Assembly (NCBI GenBank): GCA_009746045.1
Contig: RPFO01001635.1
Span: 1 to 64,000, forward strand
Source of the DNA: Mesostigma viride
Lineage: Eukaryota > Streptophyta > Mesostigmatophyceae > Mesostigmatales > Mesostigmataceae
DNA length: 64,000 nt
Direction of reading: 5' to 3'
How positions within the stretch are numbered: the first letter of the stretch is position 1; each line of letters begins with the position of its first letter. The notes under the pieces were generated by a model. The model was not told where the DNA came from. It saw only the letters and a program-made list of their open reading frames with translations, and ran no database searches. Of this stretch, positions 1-11,740 are shown piece by piece. The position numbers and the translations under genes are program-made.

Positions 1-110
1 TGGGTGCAATAAGACCCATGTGAAGCATGGCATAACACTAGGAGCGTGGGCAAGTAATCTCATCATAGCCAGGACGTAGCATGGCTGTACTAGGACTATA
101 CCCCGATCAA

Positions 111-707
111 TGGATGGATGGATGGATGGATGGATGGATGGATGGATGGATGGATGGATGGATGGATGGATGGATGGATGGATGGATGGATGGATGGATG
201 GATGGATGGATGGATGGATGGATGGATGGATGGATGGATGGATGGATGGATGGATGGATGGATGGATGGATGGATGGATGGATGGATGGATGGATGGATG
301 GATGGATGGATGGATGGATGGATGGATGGATGGATGGATGGATGGATGGATGGATGGATGGATGGATGGATGGATGGATGGATGGATGGATGGATGGATG
401 GATGGATGGATGGATGGATGGATGGATGGATGGATGGATGGATGGATGGATGGATGGATGGATGGATGGATGGATGGATGGATGGATGGATGGATGGATG
501 GATGGATGGATGGATGGATGGATGGATGGATGGATGGATGGATGGATGGATGGATGGATGGATGGATGGATGGATGGATGGATGGATGGATGGATGGATG
601 GATGGATGGATGGATGGATGGATGGATGGATGGATGGATGGATGGATGGATGGATGGATGGATGGATGGATGGATGGATGGATGGATGGATGGATGGATG
701 GATGGAT
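111..707. repeat. (GGAT)n tetranucleotide array, left
   Basis: About 149 uninterrupted GGAT units with no visible variant unit. All open frames across it (Met-Asp-Gly-Trp or Ile-His-Pro-Ser repeats) are by-products of a 4-base repeat lacking stops. It abuts the left end of the CACTA-like element, and an equivalent array abuts the right end. Confidence 0.97.
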
Positions 708-722
708 CACTAGGAGTTAATT

Positions 723-1230
723 TTACGGGGCGTAAACGCCCCGGTTGGGGTTACCGGGGCGGTTACTGGCCAGTAACCATGTACGTTTAAGGTTACCGGC
801 CAGGTTACCGGCCGGTAACCCGGAATGCAACAGACTAAATACCGGCCGGTAATGGTTACCGGGCGGTAATAGTTACCGGAACGTTTACTGGGCGGTAACT
901 TTTACCGGAGCCGTAACCATGCCCGTAACCTATCTGGGTTACGGTCATGGTTACGGCCCAAGTAGAAGTTACCGGGCGGTAAACTGGTATGGTTACGGGA
1001 CCAGTTCTGAGAACCGGGATGGGTTACCGGCATGGTTACGGGACCAGTTCTGATAACCGGGCCTGGCTACTGGCCTGGTTACGGGTCCGTCAACCGTCCC
1101 GTAACCTGCAGTAGTTACGGCCCAGTAGTTAACCCTGGCTACTGCGGTGGTTACGGGGCCGGTTATGCCCCAGTAATAATAGTAACCCATGCCTACAACG
1201 CAGCCTGTCCGGGTTATGGCCCCGAATTCT
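723..1230. repeat. left sub-terminal palindromic repeats
   Basis: Dense irregular copies of GGTTACCGG, GGTTACGG and CCGTAACC in both orientations, e.g. the palindrome GGTTACCGGCCGGTAACC near 803-820. The same motif family fills the right end of the element. Such repeats usually bind the transposase in CACTA elements; here that role is inferred from position only. Confidence 0.7.
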
Positions 1231-1677
1231 AAAATGCATTGACCCCGGCTATGGTGAGTGGCTTGCATGATATGGTGCTTTTGAAGATGCATTTTTGAAT
1301 TAGGCATTTCATTAAAATGTTTAAGAAGTCATTAATAATCAATTGCACGAATCACTTCCATCCGATGTTGTCAACGTGGGCTTCATGATGAAATCGTGGA
1401 GATGACGCACATGAAGTTCACGGAACATCTTAGGTAATAAATCAAGCCGTTACGGCAGTAGAACCTTGGCCGATGAGGGTGGCGTCTTGAAGCTGTTGTC
1501 ACCCTCAAGTCCGCTCGGCCAGGGGTAATCGCCCATGTTGATTTGAAAGGTACCGCCGTCCATATGGCGGCTCCGCTTTTGGTGCGAGTTGACCAACTTC
1601 CCATCTTAATCATTCCGGATTGCCTGCAGTTCATTCCGCCTTTGTCCAAGTAAGACAGCAACTGTCACGCACTCATA

Positions 1678-1926
1678 GAAAACGCAAAATGCCCCGAATG
1701 CAGTTACGGCCATACGGTAGCGAGGAATAGCAGTTGAAATTTCTAGTACACAGGCAACTAGTAAGAAAAGGGACGATGCGTGCACCACCACCAATACGTA
1801 CGTGCATCCCTCTCTTGAAAATGACAGCATCTTCCATGCCGTCCAAGAAAAACGCAACGTATTTAACATGAACCCGAATGCAGTTACGGTCGTAGAGTAG
1901 TGAGGACTGGCAGCTGAAAGTTCTAG
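1678..1926. repeat. two direct copies of a ~75-bp sequence
   Basis: Copies at about 1678-1747 and 1848-1926 share CCGAATGCAGTTACGG, a TAG(c/t)GAGGA core and a tail ending TTCTAGT. They are separated by about 100 bp of unrelated sequence. No coding role is apparent. Confidence 0.6.
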
Positions 1927-1965
1927 TTGATGGGCTGAGAATAAGGAAAAAAATGATGCGTGCAC

Positions 1966-3270
1966 TCACCTACCCTATTACGTCCCTCCCATGGCGAGGA
2001 ACCAGCAAAACCACCCACATACCCTGTTGTGTCCCTCCCTTGACAAGGAACAAGCACGTGCACATGCCCCACCCCACATGCATGCCTCCCTTGACAAGAA
2101 TCGAACGGGCACGTGCACCCACCTACCCTATGTGCACCCCCTCCTTTGACAAGGAACAAGCACGTGCACGTGCCTACCCCACATGCATGCCTCCCTTGAC
2201 AAGAATCGAACGAGCACGTGCACCCACCCACCCTGTGTGCACCCCTCCTTTGACAAGGAACAAGCACGTGAACTCACCTACACTACGCGCGTCCCTCCCT
2301 TGACAAGGAATAGGCACGTGCACATGCCTACCCCACATCCATGCCTCCCCTGACCAGTAACAAGCACGTGCACCCACCTACCCTACGTGCATCCCTCCTG
2401 TGACATGGAACAAGCACGTGCACCCACCAACCCTATGTACGTGCCTCTTGACAAGCAACAAGCACGTGCACCCACCTACCCTAAGTGCCCCCTCCTTCGA
2501 CAAGGAACAAGCATGTGCACTCACCTACCGTACGTGAATCCCTCCCTTGGCAAGGACCAAGCACGTGCACCCACCTACCCGATGTCCGCCCCTCCCTTGA
2601 TAAGGTACAAGCATGCCCACCCACCTACCCTACCTGCATCCCTCCCTTGACATGGAACAACCATGTGCACATGCCTACCCCACATGCATGCCTCCCTTGA
2701 CAAGGAACGAGCACGTGCACCCACCCACCCTGTGTGCACCCCTCCTTTGACAAGGAACAAGCACGTGCACTCATCTACCGCACGTGCATCCCTCCCTTGA
2801 CAAGGAACAAGCAAGCCCACCCACCTACCCTACCTGCATCCCTCCCTTGACATGAAACAAGCACGTGCACATGCCTACCCCACATGCATGCCTCCCTTGA
2901 CAAGGAACGAGCACGTGCACCCACCCACCCTGTGTGCACCCCTCCTTTGACAAGGAACAAGCACATGAACTCACCTACACTACGTGCGTCCCTCCCTTGA
3001 CAAGGAATAAGCACGTGCACATGCCTACCCCACATCCATGCCTCCCCTGACCAGTAACAAGCACGTGCACTCACCTACCCTACGTATGTGCCTCTTGACA
3101 AGGACCAAGCTCGTGCACCCACCTACCATACGTGAATCCCTCCCTTGACAAGGTACACGCATGCCCACCCACCTACCCTACGTGGGCCCCTCCCTTGATA
3201 AGGTACAAGCATGACCAGCCACCTACCCCGCGAGCCTCCCTACTTTGACAAGGAACAAGCACGTGGGCCC
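1966..3270. repeat. ~52-bp minisatellite with CACGTG core
   Basis: About 25 degenerate head-to-tail units. Most units contain CAAGCACGTGCAC, then CCACCTACCCTACGTGCATCC, then CTCCCTTGACAAGGAA. Unit length and sequence vary, so the array is older than the pure microsatellites nearby. Most units carry the CACGTG palindrome. Open frames here are repeat artefacts. Confidence 0.9.
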
Positions 3271-3289
3271 GCTAGCATGGCAGCAAGGA

Positions 3290-4250
3290 AGACATTACCC
3301 TAACATGGCATGGCCAAAGCAAAAGAGACAGAGAAGTCAATGGAGAGAGAGCTCCTAAGAACTCCTAGTACAATTGGAAACCATGGAGGGCAAAAAACGT
3401 TCAACAACTTACGATGGGCATCGGCACATACAGAGAAGCCCAGGTGTGCCAGGTGTAAAATAAGCGAGATTGAAGTGTCGCCTACCTCGTGGGAGACTTT
3501 TGGTATCTGGTAAACAATGAAAGCGAGTGGAAAGATGGACAACGTGAAAATAACATACAATCCACTGCAATGCATGCAAAGAGGACAGAATCAGTAATAA
3601 AGCGCGCTGCATTCAGGCAGCGCTGAGCAATTGAACGGTGAACAATTTAATCCGGAACGCATTGTCTACGCGACTCGATGCGACTAAACGTGGCATGCAT
3701 ACGCGGTCGCTGACTGAAGACATTGTGTACCTGGCTCAGCAAGGTGCGCTTGCAGCCGCTTTCTTAAATATGCCGCAGGCGCACGATGTAACGAATTGAA
3801 GTTTGCATGTAGTAACAAAGGCAAGAAAAGCGGTGTAGCTGGCTACCGACTACGCCATAGTAAGCTGTATCGGAGTTGGCGCTGCCGATGGCTGGAAACG
3901 GATGACCGAATCATGCTAAACTGGGGCTCCAAAAGGGCTTGTCATGCATCCTAGTGCGCCTTTTGCTTTTTTTTCTTCAAGCATCGTGAGCATGCGGGTT
4001 TAGGGGGGCGCTTATTCTTGCACCACTATCAGTCGGCTGGACTGCAATCGGCATAGCCAGCGCAAGGTGATGCAAGGGCAGGCAAACTTTACCAGCTCGT
4101 TCAAGGCTCGTTGATGGAATTCAAACATCTAGGCGGCGCGTCTGCAACGGCTCATCGCAATTCGAATTCGCAAGCAGAACCCTCGTTACACGTGGCGCAT
4201 GCAGAGATCTGCTTCGGGCGGCTTGGCGTATCTCACTGCGTCGTGACTCA
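3290..4250. other. non-coding stretch, nothing recognised
   Basis: No convincing ORF, RNA gene or repeat is visible. Short open frames on both strands lack protein-like composition or splice context. Confidence 0.6.
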
Positions 4251-4292
4251 AGTACATAGTCAGCCTAGTTAGTACTCTGGGGGCCTCGAGTT

Positions 4293-4887
4293 CGGCAGTC
4301 CCCTATTCGGAAATCCCGGATCATATGTACTCCACCCTATGTACTCTTGGAGTACATAGTGTGCCACCCTATGTACTCTTGGAGTACATAGTGTGGATTA
4401 CATAGGTAGTCACTCCTTCCTATGTAATACGGGCGTGTCTCACCGCGTCGGCAGTCCCCTATTCGGAAATCCCGGATCATATGTACTCCACACTATGTAC
4501 TCTTGGAGTACATAGTGTGCCACCCTATGTACTCTTGGAGTACATAGTGTGGAGTACATAGTCACTCCTTCCTATGTAATACGGGCGTGTCTCACCGCGT
4601 CGGCAGTCCCCTAATCGGAAATCCCGGATCATATGTACTCCACACTATGTACTCTTGGAGTACATAGTGTGCCACCCTATGTACTCTTGGAGTACATAGT
4701 GTGGAGTACATAGTCACTCCTTCCTATGTAATACGGGCGTGTCTCACCGCGTCGGCAGTCCCCTAATCGGAAATCCCGGATCATATGTACTCCACACTAT
4801 GTACTCTTGGAGTACATAGTGTGCCACCCTATGTACTCTCGGAGTACATAGGGTGGAGTACATAGTCACTCCTTCCTATGTAATACC
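4293..4887. repeat. four tandem ~152-bp units with internal hairpins
   Basis: Units start with CGGCAGTCCCCTA at 4293, 4449, 4601 and 4753 (periods 156, 152, 152) and are nearly identical. Each unit contains two hairpins whose 10-base arms CTATGTACTC and GAGTACATAG flank a TTG loop (TCG in one copy), so the array can form at least eight short perfect stems. Low divergence implies recent amplification. Confidence 0.93.
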
Positions 4888-4985
4888 GGTGTAATCATGC
4901 GTAATCATGCGTAATCATGCGTAATCATGCGTAATCATGCGTAATCATCAGAGTAATCATCAGAGTAATCATCAGAGTAATCATC
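4888..4985. repeat. short tandem repeats GTAATCATGC and AGAGTAATCATC
   Basis: Five to six copies of a 10-bp unit (GTAATCATGC) pass directly into three to four copies of a 12-bp derivative (AGAGTAATCATC). It adjoins the 152-bp array and the downstream end of a possible gene. Confidence 0.9.
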
Positions 4986-5007
4986 GTCCAGACAAGCTGC
5001 ACTGCCC

Positions 5008-5472
5008 CTAAGACCCTAACTTACACAAGATGGCGATGGTCGTCGCCGGCAGCTCGACAAGTTCAGGGCAGCACGAAATAAGACAGGCAAGCCGACGCTG
5101 GCGCTCATCCCAATGAGGCCATTCATCCGAAGCAGCCTCCATAACCTGGCCGCTCTTAGGGTGGCGAATCGGGGCGTCGTTGTCATTGCGGAGCTTCAGC
5201 ACGCTTGTCACAGCGGCGTCATTGTAGGCGAGTAAGGTATCGATGTCTGCCAGGCTCAAACGCTGGCCTGGCATGTAGAATGAGGAAGAAATGGCGTCCG
5301 GCAAGGAGGTTTCAGCAGCTATCGGAGTTGCTTCCGAAGTTGCTTCCGAAGTCTTGGATCGCTTGTTAGCGGCGTTCTTGGCGACGACAATGTCGTGGGC
5401 GATTTTGTTTGCAGCAATCTGGGCATCAATAGAATCGGCGGCAAGAGCTGAAGACGATGCGGGGACCTCCAT
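5008..5472 (-). CDS. hypothetical protein, ~154 aa
   Basis: Open frame of about 154 codons from an internal ATG (residues M-E-V-P-A-S-S); a slightly longer frame starts at 5490. The protein is Ala-rich in its first third, with a likely helix and a basic NKRSK patch, then has a more complex C-terminal half containing YMPGQRLSLADIDTLLAYND and a Cys pair near the end. Composition looks like protein rather than repeat translation, but I recognise no family. It lies between a tandem repeat array and a (GGGA)n array inside the CACTA-like segment, so it may be a single exon or transposon cargo. No promoter or splice signal decides this. Confidence 0.35.
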   Translation of the reverse strand: MEVPASSSALAADSIDAQIAANKIAHDIVVAKNAANKRSKTSEATSEATPIAAETSLPDAISSSFYMPGQRLSLADIDTLLAYNDAAVTSVLKLRNDNDAPIRHPKSGQVMEAASDEWPHWDERQRRLACLISCCPELVELPATTIAILCKLGS

Positions 5473-5691
5473 AGCTACGTTTAATAGCACCTAGACGAGG
5501 GCAGGGGGCGCAGGCACACTGATCACGTGCGTGGTGCCGCCATAATGTGCAGAAAAATAGCGAGATCTGCTGGGCAGGCCGCTGGCGATAACTTGCGAAA
5601 TCCTGGGCGATGGCTGCCAAAAATTAGATCGGCGTGTTCGTCATCAAAAGGCGAGTCTATTGCAATTTACCCGACCAAATTTCATCATGGA

Positions 5692-5976
5692 TGGATGGAG
5701 GGAGGGAGGGAGGGAGGGAGGGAGGAGGGAGGGAGGGAGGGAGGGAGGGAGGGAGGGGAGGGAGGGAGGGAGGAGGGAGGGAGGGAGGGAGGGAGGGAGG
5801 AGGGAGGGAGGGAGGGAGGGAGGGAGGGAGGGAGGGAGGGAGGGAGGGAGGGAGGAGGGAGGGAGGAGGGAGGGAGGAGGGGGAGGGAGGGAGGGAGGGA
5901 GGGAGGGAGGGAGGGAGGGAGGGAGGGAGGGAGGGGAGGGAGGGAGGGAGGGAGGGAGGGAGGGAGGGAGGATGGA
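5692..5976. repeat. (GGGA)n array with GGAGGA interruptions
   Basis: Purine-only tract of GGGA units broken by occasional 3-bp phase changes, ending in a few GGAT units at 5972-6008. Arg-Glu-Gly-Gly frames here are artefacts. Confidence 0.95.
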
Positions 5977-6012
5977 TGGATGGATGGATGATGGATGGAT
6001 GGATGGATGTTC

Positions 6013-6081
6013 TTAATTAATTAATTAATTAGTTAATTAATTAATTAATTAATTAATTAATTAATTAATTAATTAATTAAT
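6013..6081. repeat. (TTAA)n array
   Basis: About 17 TTAA units with one variant (TTAG). Similar TTAA runs occur at 6573-6588 and flank the viral element at 35607 and 57342, so this simple repeat is common in the region. Confidence 0.95.
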
Positions 6082-6084
6082 GGT

Positions 6085-6690
6085 CAAATTAAAGGCAATC
6101 ATGGTACATGAAGCGAGACAAATCATGCCTGGACGCATGGCGATGTAAGAGCCCCCCCTCCCCCACGCCAGGAGGAAGGGGTGCGTGACTGAGTAGAGTA
6201 GTTAGGATTTTGTATTAAGAGAGACAACTTTGTATATTATCAAGGAGACAACTTTGTATATAAGATTAGAGTGAGATCAGCTAGTCTTCGCGGCTCAGTT
6301 CTAATGCACCCACCCCCATCAGTCCATGGAATACGTGCTCCTGCTCCAGATCCTTAATTAAGGCCAAAATGATCGAGTCCCTTCCAAACAACGTTTGCAC
6401 TTAGATAGTTAGACGAATTATGCCCGACGAAGCTGGAACTTAACAGCCACAATGAATTACGGTTGTTCAGACCTTGTACAACGCCTCAGGGCATTTGGAG
6501 CCCTGAATGGTAACAAATGCTAACAAGGTAGTGTTGCTATCAATAATGATTTTAAAAATTAATATGATGTCATTAATTAATTAATTAGTTATCAACATCA
6601 CTCCGTTGGGAGTAAATGTAGCACATATCCCTGAGAAGGGGCATATGGCTTTTAATACATTCTAGGCTACTTCATGCAAGGGTGGGAATG
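6085..6690. repeat. dispersed repeat family, copy 1
   Basis: Several short stretches recur elsewhere. CCGTTGGGAGT...CATAT..CTGA.AAGGGGCATATG near 6604-6680 matches 14931-15000, and GCGAGACAA..ATGCCTG.ACGCATGG near 6112-6141 matches 58351-58375. They look like fragments of one degenerate transposon family. Confidence 0.5.
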
Positions 6691-8110
6691 TAAGCTACCC
6701 CTGCTCTAGGTGCACCAGGGCACCTGCACCACCATGTCATATTACAACCAAAACTGGTCGTCATCATGCAAGCATCTGAAGCATGGTCGCAAAACTTCGT
6801 GTGCAAAATCTCATGTCATAAGGAGCCCAACATTATGACAATTGCCAGGCTTTGTAAAGATTTTTGATTTAACGATGACTACAGCACAAACAGTGAGCGA
6901 AACCCTGGTGCATGTGAATGCCTGAGTGGCGACTGTTCCTAACAGAATGCAAGATGTAAGGTAGACATTGCGAGTATGCCACAAATGTGTGATGTGCAGT
7001 GCACATGCATGTGAGCTACCATGGTCCGGATTCTCCCGATTTCTGGCCTGCGCTGGTTGTCTCCTTGATGTATACCCCATGACACCATACTTCTAAACTA
7101 CTTAAGAACCTTGGCACATTGCAAAATGGGAAAGAAAGCTGAACAATACATGCAACATCACTCACTAACACAGCCATGTGATTGCTACCAACACGTACCA
7201 TGTACATCCTGTGTGAAATTATTGGCAACGACACGCCAAGCAAACGCCAAGGTATAGTATAACTGCGACAGGCTGGCACATGTCACCTGGCATCCACGTA
7301 TGCTCACCCCAAGGCATTGGCATATCCCCATGTCTATATCCGTTGCCCTTTGTGCGTACCGAGTCACCCATGCAGTCACCCACCCATGCATCCACCTGGC
7401 CCACCCACACAAGTACTCATACACTTGCGCACCTGAGTACCCAGCCACCCACTGGTCCACCCACCCGGTGACCCAGCCAGCCAGCCACGCACCTACTAAA
7501 CCAACCTATCTAACCACTCGTGCACCCAGGCACCCAGCCACATACCCACCCACTGGGACATCCACCCACCCAGCTAGCCACATATGCAATCTACCCACCT
7601 AGGCAATAAGGAGGCATTCACCCATCCTTTTATCCAGGCACCCATTACTAAAACCACGCAGCCACCTAACCACCCAGCCAGCTGGCCCCATGTGTGCCCA
7701 CCAGGCCGCCCACCCCTGACCCACCCACGCCCCTTCCCACTCGACCACTCTTTCCCCCCATACCCTTATACCCACCGACCTGCACCCACTCACCCTCACA
7801 CATCCACATCCTCTCAGCCAGTCACCCACCCATCTCACCCCTAACATGCACAGCCCTCCACCCGCGATAGGTGAGTCGATCCCAACTACAAAACCACCCA
7901 CCCACCCATATCCGTGCACCCACCCACCCATCTACCTTCCCCATCGCTCACCCCACCCACTTCTAATCACAGCTACACATCCACCCGCCACAAACCAACG
8001 GTGCAAATCCTCCAGCCCATGCAACAGTTTCACTCAGGCATCCAACAATGCACCCACCTAGGAGTTCCCAAACCCCGTCGATCCCCCAGCCACCTGGCGA
8101 TTCACTTATA
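6480..8110. repeat. segmental duplication, copy 1 (CCACCCA-rich)
   Basis: This block is similar in order and sequence to about 10150-11740. Shared landmarks: the GCATTTGGAGCCCT segment (6492/10172), the GTGCATGTGAATGCCTGAGTGG segment (6909/10518), CACATGTCACCTGGCATCCACGTATGCTCA in two halves (7277/10823), and a long pyrimidine-rich tract of CCACCCA words. No coding function; the Thr-His-Pro frames are compositional. Confidence 0.75.
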
Positions 8111-8156
8111 AGCAACCACCCTTGCACCCATCCACCCACCATAACCACCCACCCAC

Positions 8157-8312
8157 CCTCCCTCCCTCTCCCTCCCTCCCTCCCTCCCTCCCTCCCTCCC
8201 TCCCTCCCTCCCTCCCTCCCTCCCTCCCTCCCTCCCTCCCTCCCTCCCTCCCTCCCTCCCTCCCTCCCTCCCTCCCTCCCTCCCTCCCTCCCTCCCTCCC
8301 TCCCTCCCTCCC
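8157..8312. repeat. (CCCT)n array
   Basis: About 38 CCCT units, complementary in composition to the (GGGA)n tract at 5.7 kb. On the minus strand it would lie directly downstream of the splice-donor-like GTGGGTGG ending the 8331-8498 exon. Confidence 0.95.
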
Positions 8313-8330
8313 GCCACCCCACCCACCCAC

Positions 8331-8498
8331 CCTCTCCAACTGCATGTGGACTGCCTCTCCCAGCGACTCGGCCAGCCGTTTGAGTGTGTTTGGGACCATA
8401 TGCTGATGCCCATGGATATTACGCGCGCCATCAACCAGGCAACACCAGTGACACTTGAGCTCCTTGTTATCCTTCTCATCGGATGTACTGACGACACC
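8331..8498 (-). CDS. exon-like piece, zinc-binding-like protein fragment
   Basis: A phase-0 open segment of 56 codons lies between an acceptor-like GTGCAG and a donor-like AGG|GTGGGT. The peptide contains CHWCCLVDGARNIHGHQH, a Cys/His cluster that could bind zinc, followed by an amphipathic helix (LKRLAESLGEAVHMQLER). The rest of the same frame upstream and downstream is repeat or stops, which supports an exon. Family not recognised; a transposase or cargo gene of the surrounding CACTA-like element is possible. Confidence 0.35.
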
Positions 8499-9376
8499 CT
8501 GCACAATTACAGCTCACAAGGCAACTAACATGCTGGAGGAACGCATCCGCCGCAGTGGACGTCAGTAACGGATGTTGCAATGTTGCTGGAGGGAGGTCAA
8601 TCGACCGCACCCGTACATACAAGGGGCAATTATTGATGCGTCATACCCAAAACAGGAAGAAAATGTGGCACAACTAACCTTGCCATCAACATGGATGGAC
8701 GGAGTTGGAGACCAACTGCAGCGCGGCATTCGCAAGGGCACAGGCTGTGTTGTTCAGCAGGTCCACCGCTGGACTGCCCGATGCCGAGTCCAGGTTCTTC
8801 CTTACACAAACTCTCCACAAGCGTGATTGTCGCGTCCTTGGCTGCCAACTGCGGAAAGGAGGCCAGTGCTCGCTTCAGCAGGAACTCGGCAATTGCAATC
8901 ACGGTGGGCCCTGGCACGATTTGCAGGCCTACACATGCTTGCCCCGCATGTGCCTCCCCCACGTGTGCATCCACCGCAGTTGACGTGCTCGCTCGCAGCT
9001 CCCACTACCGCTGGCTTCGTTGCCATGTTCCTCCACCCGTTGCCTCTTGCATCTTAGCTGTTCCTCGCGCTTCTCCGCAGCCTCTCTTTCCCTCTCTTCC
9101 TCTCTCTTTTCTGCTGCCGTTCATGCCTTGCTCCAGATATAGATGTGGCTGCTTAGGCGTTCAATCTGCATCACAGAATTGGACGATATGCACGTCAAAG
9201 GAAAGCCAACCAAGCAGCAACATTACCAACAATGTAGCGGGAGGGTCAGTGCAGAGGCCAGCAACATAACTGCCTTAGTCTTGTACTCCTACCATACACA
9301 TTAGGGAAGACTGCTGGCATGGCAGCCTGCATCACAGCAATGAATTGCCGCCAACTAAAATAAGAGAGTGACTCAC

Positions 9377-9552
9377 CGCTACTCTTCCCTGAAGCCGACT
9401 GGTCACACCTCCATTGTGGCGTTGTTTTACCACTTTAAGGCTCTTCCACAGCGTGCGATTTTGTTGATGCCATTTTCTCAATTCCTGTAGCATATATTTT
9501 GCCCCCGCCGCACGCTTCCATGGGTTGCCATGTACATCATACTTTGCTGATG
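9377..9552 (-). CDS. exon-like piece, helical basic protein fragment
   Basis: An open segment of about 58 codons lies between a good acceptor (TTCTCTGCAG) and a consensus donor (GCG|GTGAGT). The peptide has protein-like composition with a basic helical core, including KYMLQELRKWHQQNRTLWKS and VVKQRHNGG. It is on the same strand as the 8331-8498 exon and about 0.9 kb upstream of it, so both could belong to one gene. The sequence between (8630-9050) also has open minus-strand frames, but their splicing cannot be decided. No family recognised. Confidence 0.35.
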
Positions 9553-9739
9553 CTGCAGAGAAGTCAAGCGGTTCTTTGCATTCCCTCACCTGTATTCAAC
9601 GGCAACGCCAAAACGGAATGCCAACGAATGCGGAGCGGGGGAACAAGGCATAAATCAACGCATGGTGAACTGGCAGATGCTGAGGCAGACACGACAATGC
9701 ACTGGGTGCATGGCAACCATGTGAACACTGATGGTAGCA

Positions 9740-9850
9740 TTCACATGCCTAACAAGCATTTTCTCTGTTTCCCCTGGGTTAGAGTGTAAGGCCTATGCAA
9801 ACCCAGCTAAACAACAAAACAACACATCCTAAACTGCGCTAACTGACATG
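9740..9850. repeat. dispersed repeat, inverted copy at 60590-60700
   Basis: CATGCCTAACAAGCATTTTCT, then a TGGGTTAGAGTGTAAGG segment and a CAGCTAAACAACAAAACAACAC segment, recur in reverse complement at about 60590-60690 with several substitutions. Non-coding mobile-element debris is the simplest reading. Confidence 0.65.
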
Positions 9851-10149
9851 GGCAACAAACATGGCCAATGGACACAACACCTTGAAATGGCCTTTTTTTT
9901 ACATAAATTATGGCCCATGGCAAGTTTATTGTCCGATTGACCTAGGATTGGATCCCACCACTCCCCGGGATGTGTCTGGCTAGTGGTGGAGTAGTTGAGT
10001 CAAAAAAGTTTACATGGTACTCCCTGCTTAAGTTAACTCCAGATCCAAGGCCAAAACTGGCCACCTAAACCACTTGCACTTGCATAGAAACAATAGTTGA
10101 TCTCAGATTATGCTGTAACTTTGCAGTGGTGATGAATAATAGTTGTTCT

Positions 10150-11740
10150 GACCTTGTACAAAGTTCTACGCCATTTGGAGCCCTAGTTGGTGACAAATGC
10201 TAGCAAAATTTTGCTAGCATTTGTCATTAATGGCCATTTAAAATCAATATTTAACCCAAATAATGTCAGAATGCCACCAAAACTTATTGCCATCATGCCA
10301 GCACCTGAAGCAAGGTCTCAACAAGTCATGAGCAGAAATTCAGATCATGCAGAGCCCAAAATGGTGACATTTGCCAGCAATTGTCACCATTTTTTGCTTT
10401 TTTACCCACAATTTTAACAACATTACCCACCAAAACATTCTCCAAGCTGGGGCGCATCATTTAAATCTTTGCAGGCAACTCAAGAATGACTAGTACAAAC
10501 AGTGTGCAAAACCTTGGTGCATGTGAATGCCTGAGTGGTGACCATTGCTAGCAGAATCCATCATGTAAGGTAGGCATTGCCAGTATGCCACAAAGCTGTG
10601 ATGTGCAGTGCATGTCCATATGTATACCCCATGACACCGTGCCTCTAAACTACTTGGCACATTGCAAAATGGGAAGGAAAGGTGAATAATACATGCCACA
10701 TCACTAACACAGCCATTTGAATGCTACCAACACGCACCATGCATGATATACACTGCGTGTACAGTAATACATGTCGAGAATATGCCGAGCGAGCATATCA
10801 AGGTGCAGTGACCCCAACGCTGGCACATGTCACCTGGCATCCACGTATGCTCACATGATATGGCATTGGCATATCCCATGTCTCCATCTCTTGCACTTTG
10901 TGCGCACCAAGCCACCCATGCAGTCGCCCACCCATGCAGCTACCTGGCCACCCACCCACACAACTGCTCACACACTCGCGCGCCCGTGCACCCAGACAGC
11001 CACCTGTCCTCCCACCCAGTGACCCACCCACCAAGCCAGCCGCGCACGTGCTTACCCAACTTATACAACCATGCGTGCACCTAGGCACCCAACCACCTAC
11101 CAACCCACTTGGACATCCACCCACCCACCAAGGCACCTGCGCAACCCACACACCAACTAGGTAATAAGCAGGCATTCCCCCATCCAATGAGCCAACCACC
11201 CAACCACCCAACCACCTAAACACCCAGCCAGCTGGCCCCATATGCACCCGTCCGGCCACCCACAGTTGACCCACCCACGCACCTACCCACTCAACCATTC
11301 ACTGCCCCCACACCCTTATACCCACTGACCCACCCACTGACCCACCCACACATGCATTTTCTCAGCCAGCACCCCGGCACCTACCTCACCCCAAACCTGC
11401 ACAGCCCTTCACCCGTGATAGGTGAGTCGGTCCCAACCATAAACCCATCCACGCATCCATATCTGTGCGCCCACCCGTCCATCTACCCGTCCCTTCGCCC
11501 ACCCACCCACATCTAGTCATCTACACATCCACCAGCCACCAGCCACCAATGGCCCACCCACCAACCCACACACACACATACATCCCTAACCAACCAACCA
11601 CCAACACACCACCCTCAAAAACGTGCAGTTGTTTCACTCATGCATCCAACAACCCACCCACTTCAAAGTCCCCAAAGCCTATCATCACCCAGCCACCTGG
11701 GCATCTGCCAATAACCGACCGCCCTTGCACTCATCCACCC
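10150..11740. repeat. segmental duplication, copy 2 (CCACCCA-rich)
   Basis: Second copy of the block described at 6480-8110, in the same orientation about 3.6 kb downstream. It is diverged by many substitutions and indels, so it is an old duplication. The palindromic stretch GCTAGCAAAATTTTGCTAGC occurs near 10199-10218, only in this copy. Confidence 0.75.

Noticed and set aside
36-44. CACTAGGAG near the left window edge as another transposon end
   Set aside because: Only nine bases match and no sub-terminal repeats follow.
81-790. Long open frames of Met-Asp-Gly-Trp or Ile-His-Pro-Ser repeats (also 13300-14332)
   Set aside because: All are translations of (GGAT)n, which has no stop in any frame; flanking sequence adds no gene signal.
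4293-4985. CRISPR array
   Set aside because: Units are 152 bp and contiguous without variable spacers, and the context is eukaryotic.
5527-6020. Arg-Glu-Gly-Gly-rich frames, and their Pro-Ser mirror at 7963-8506
   Set aside because: Products of (GGGA)n and (CCCT)n arrays.
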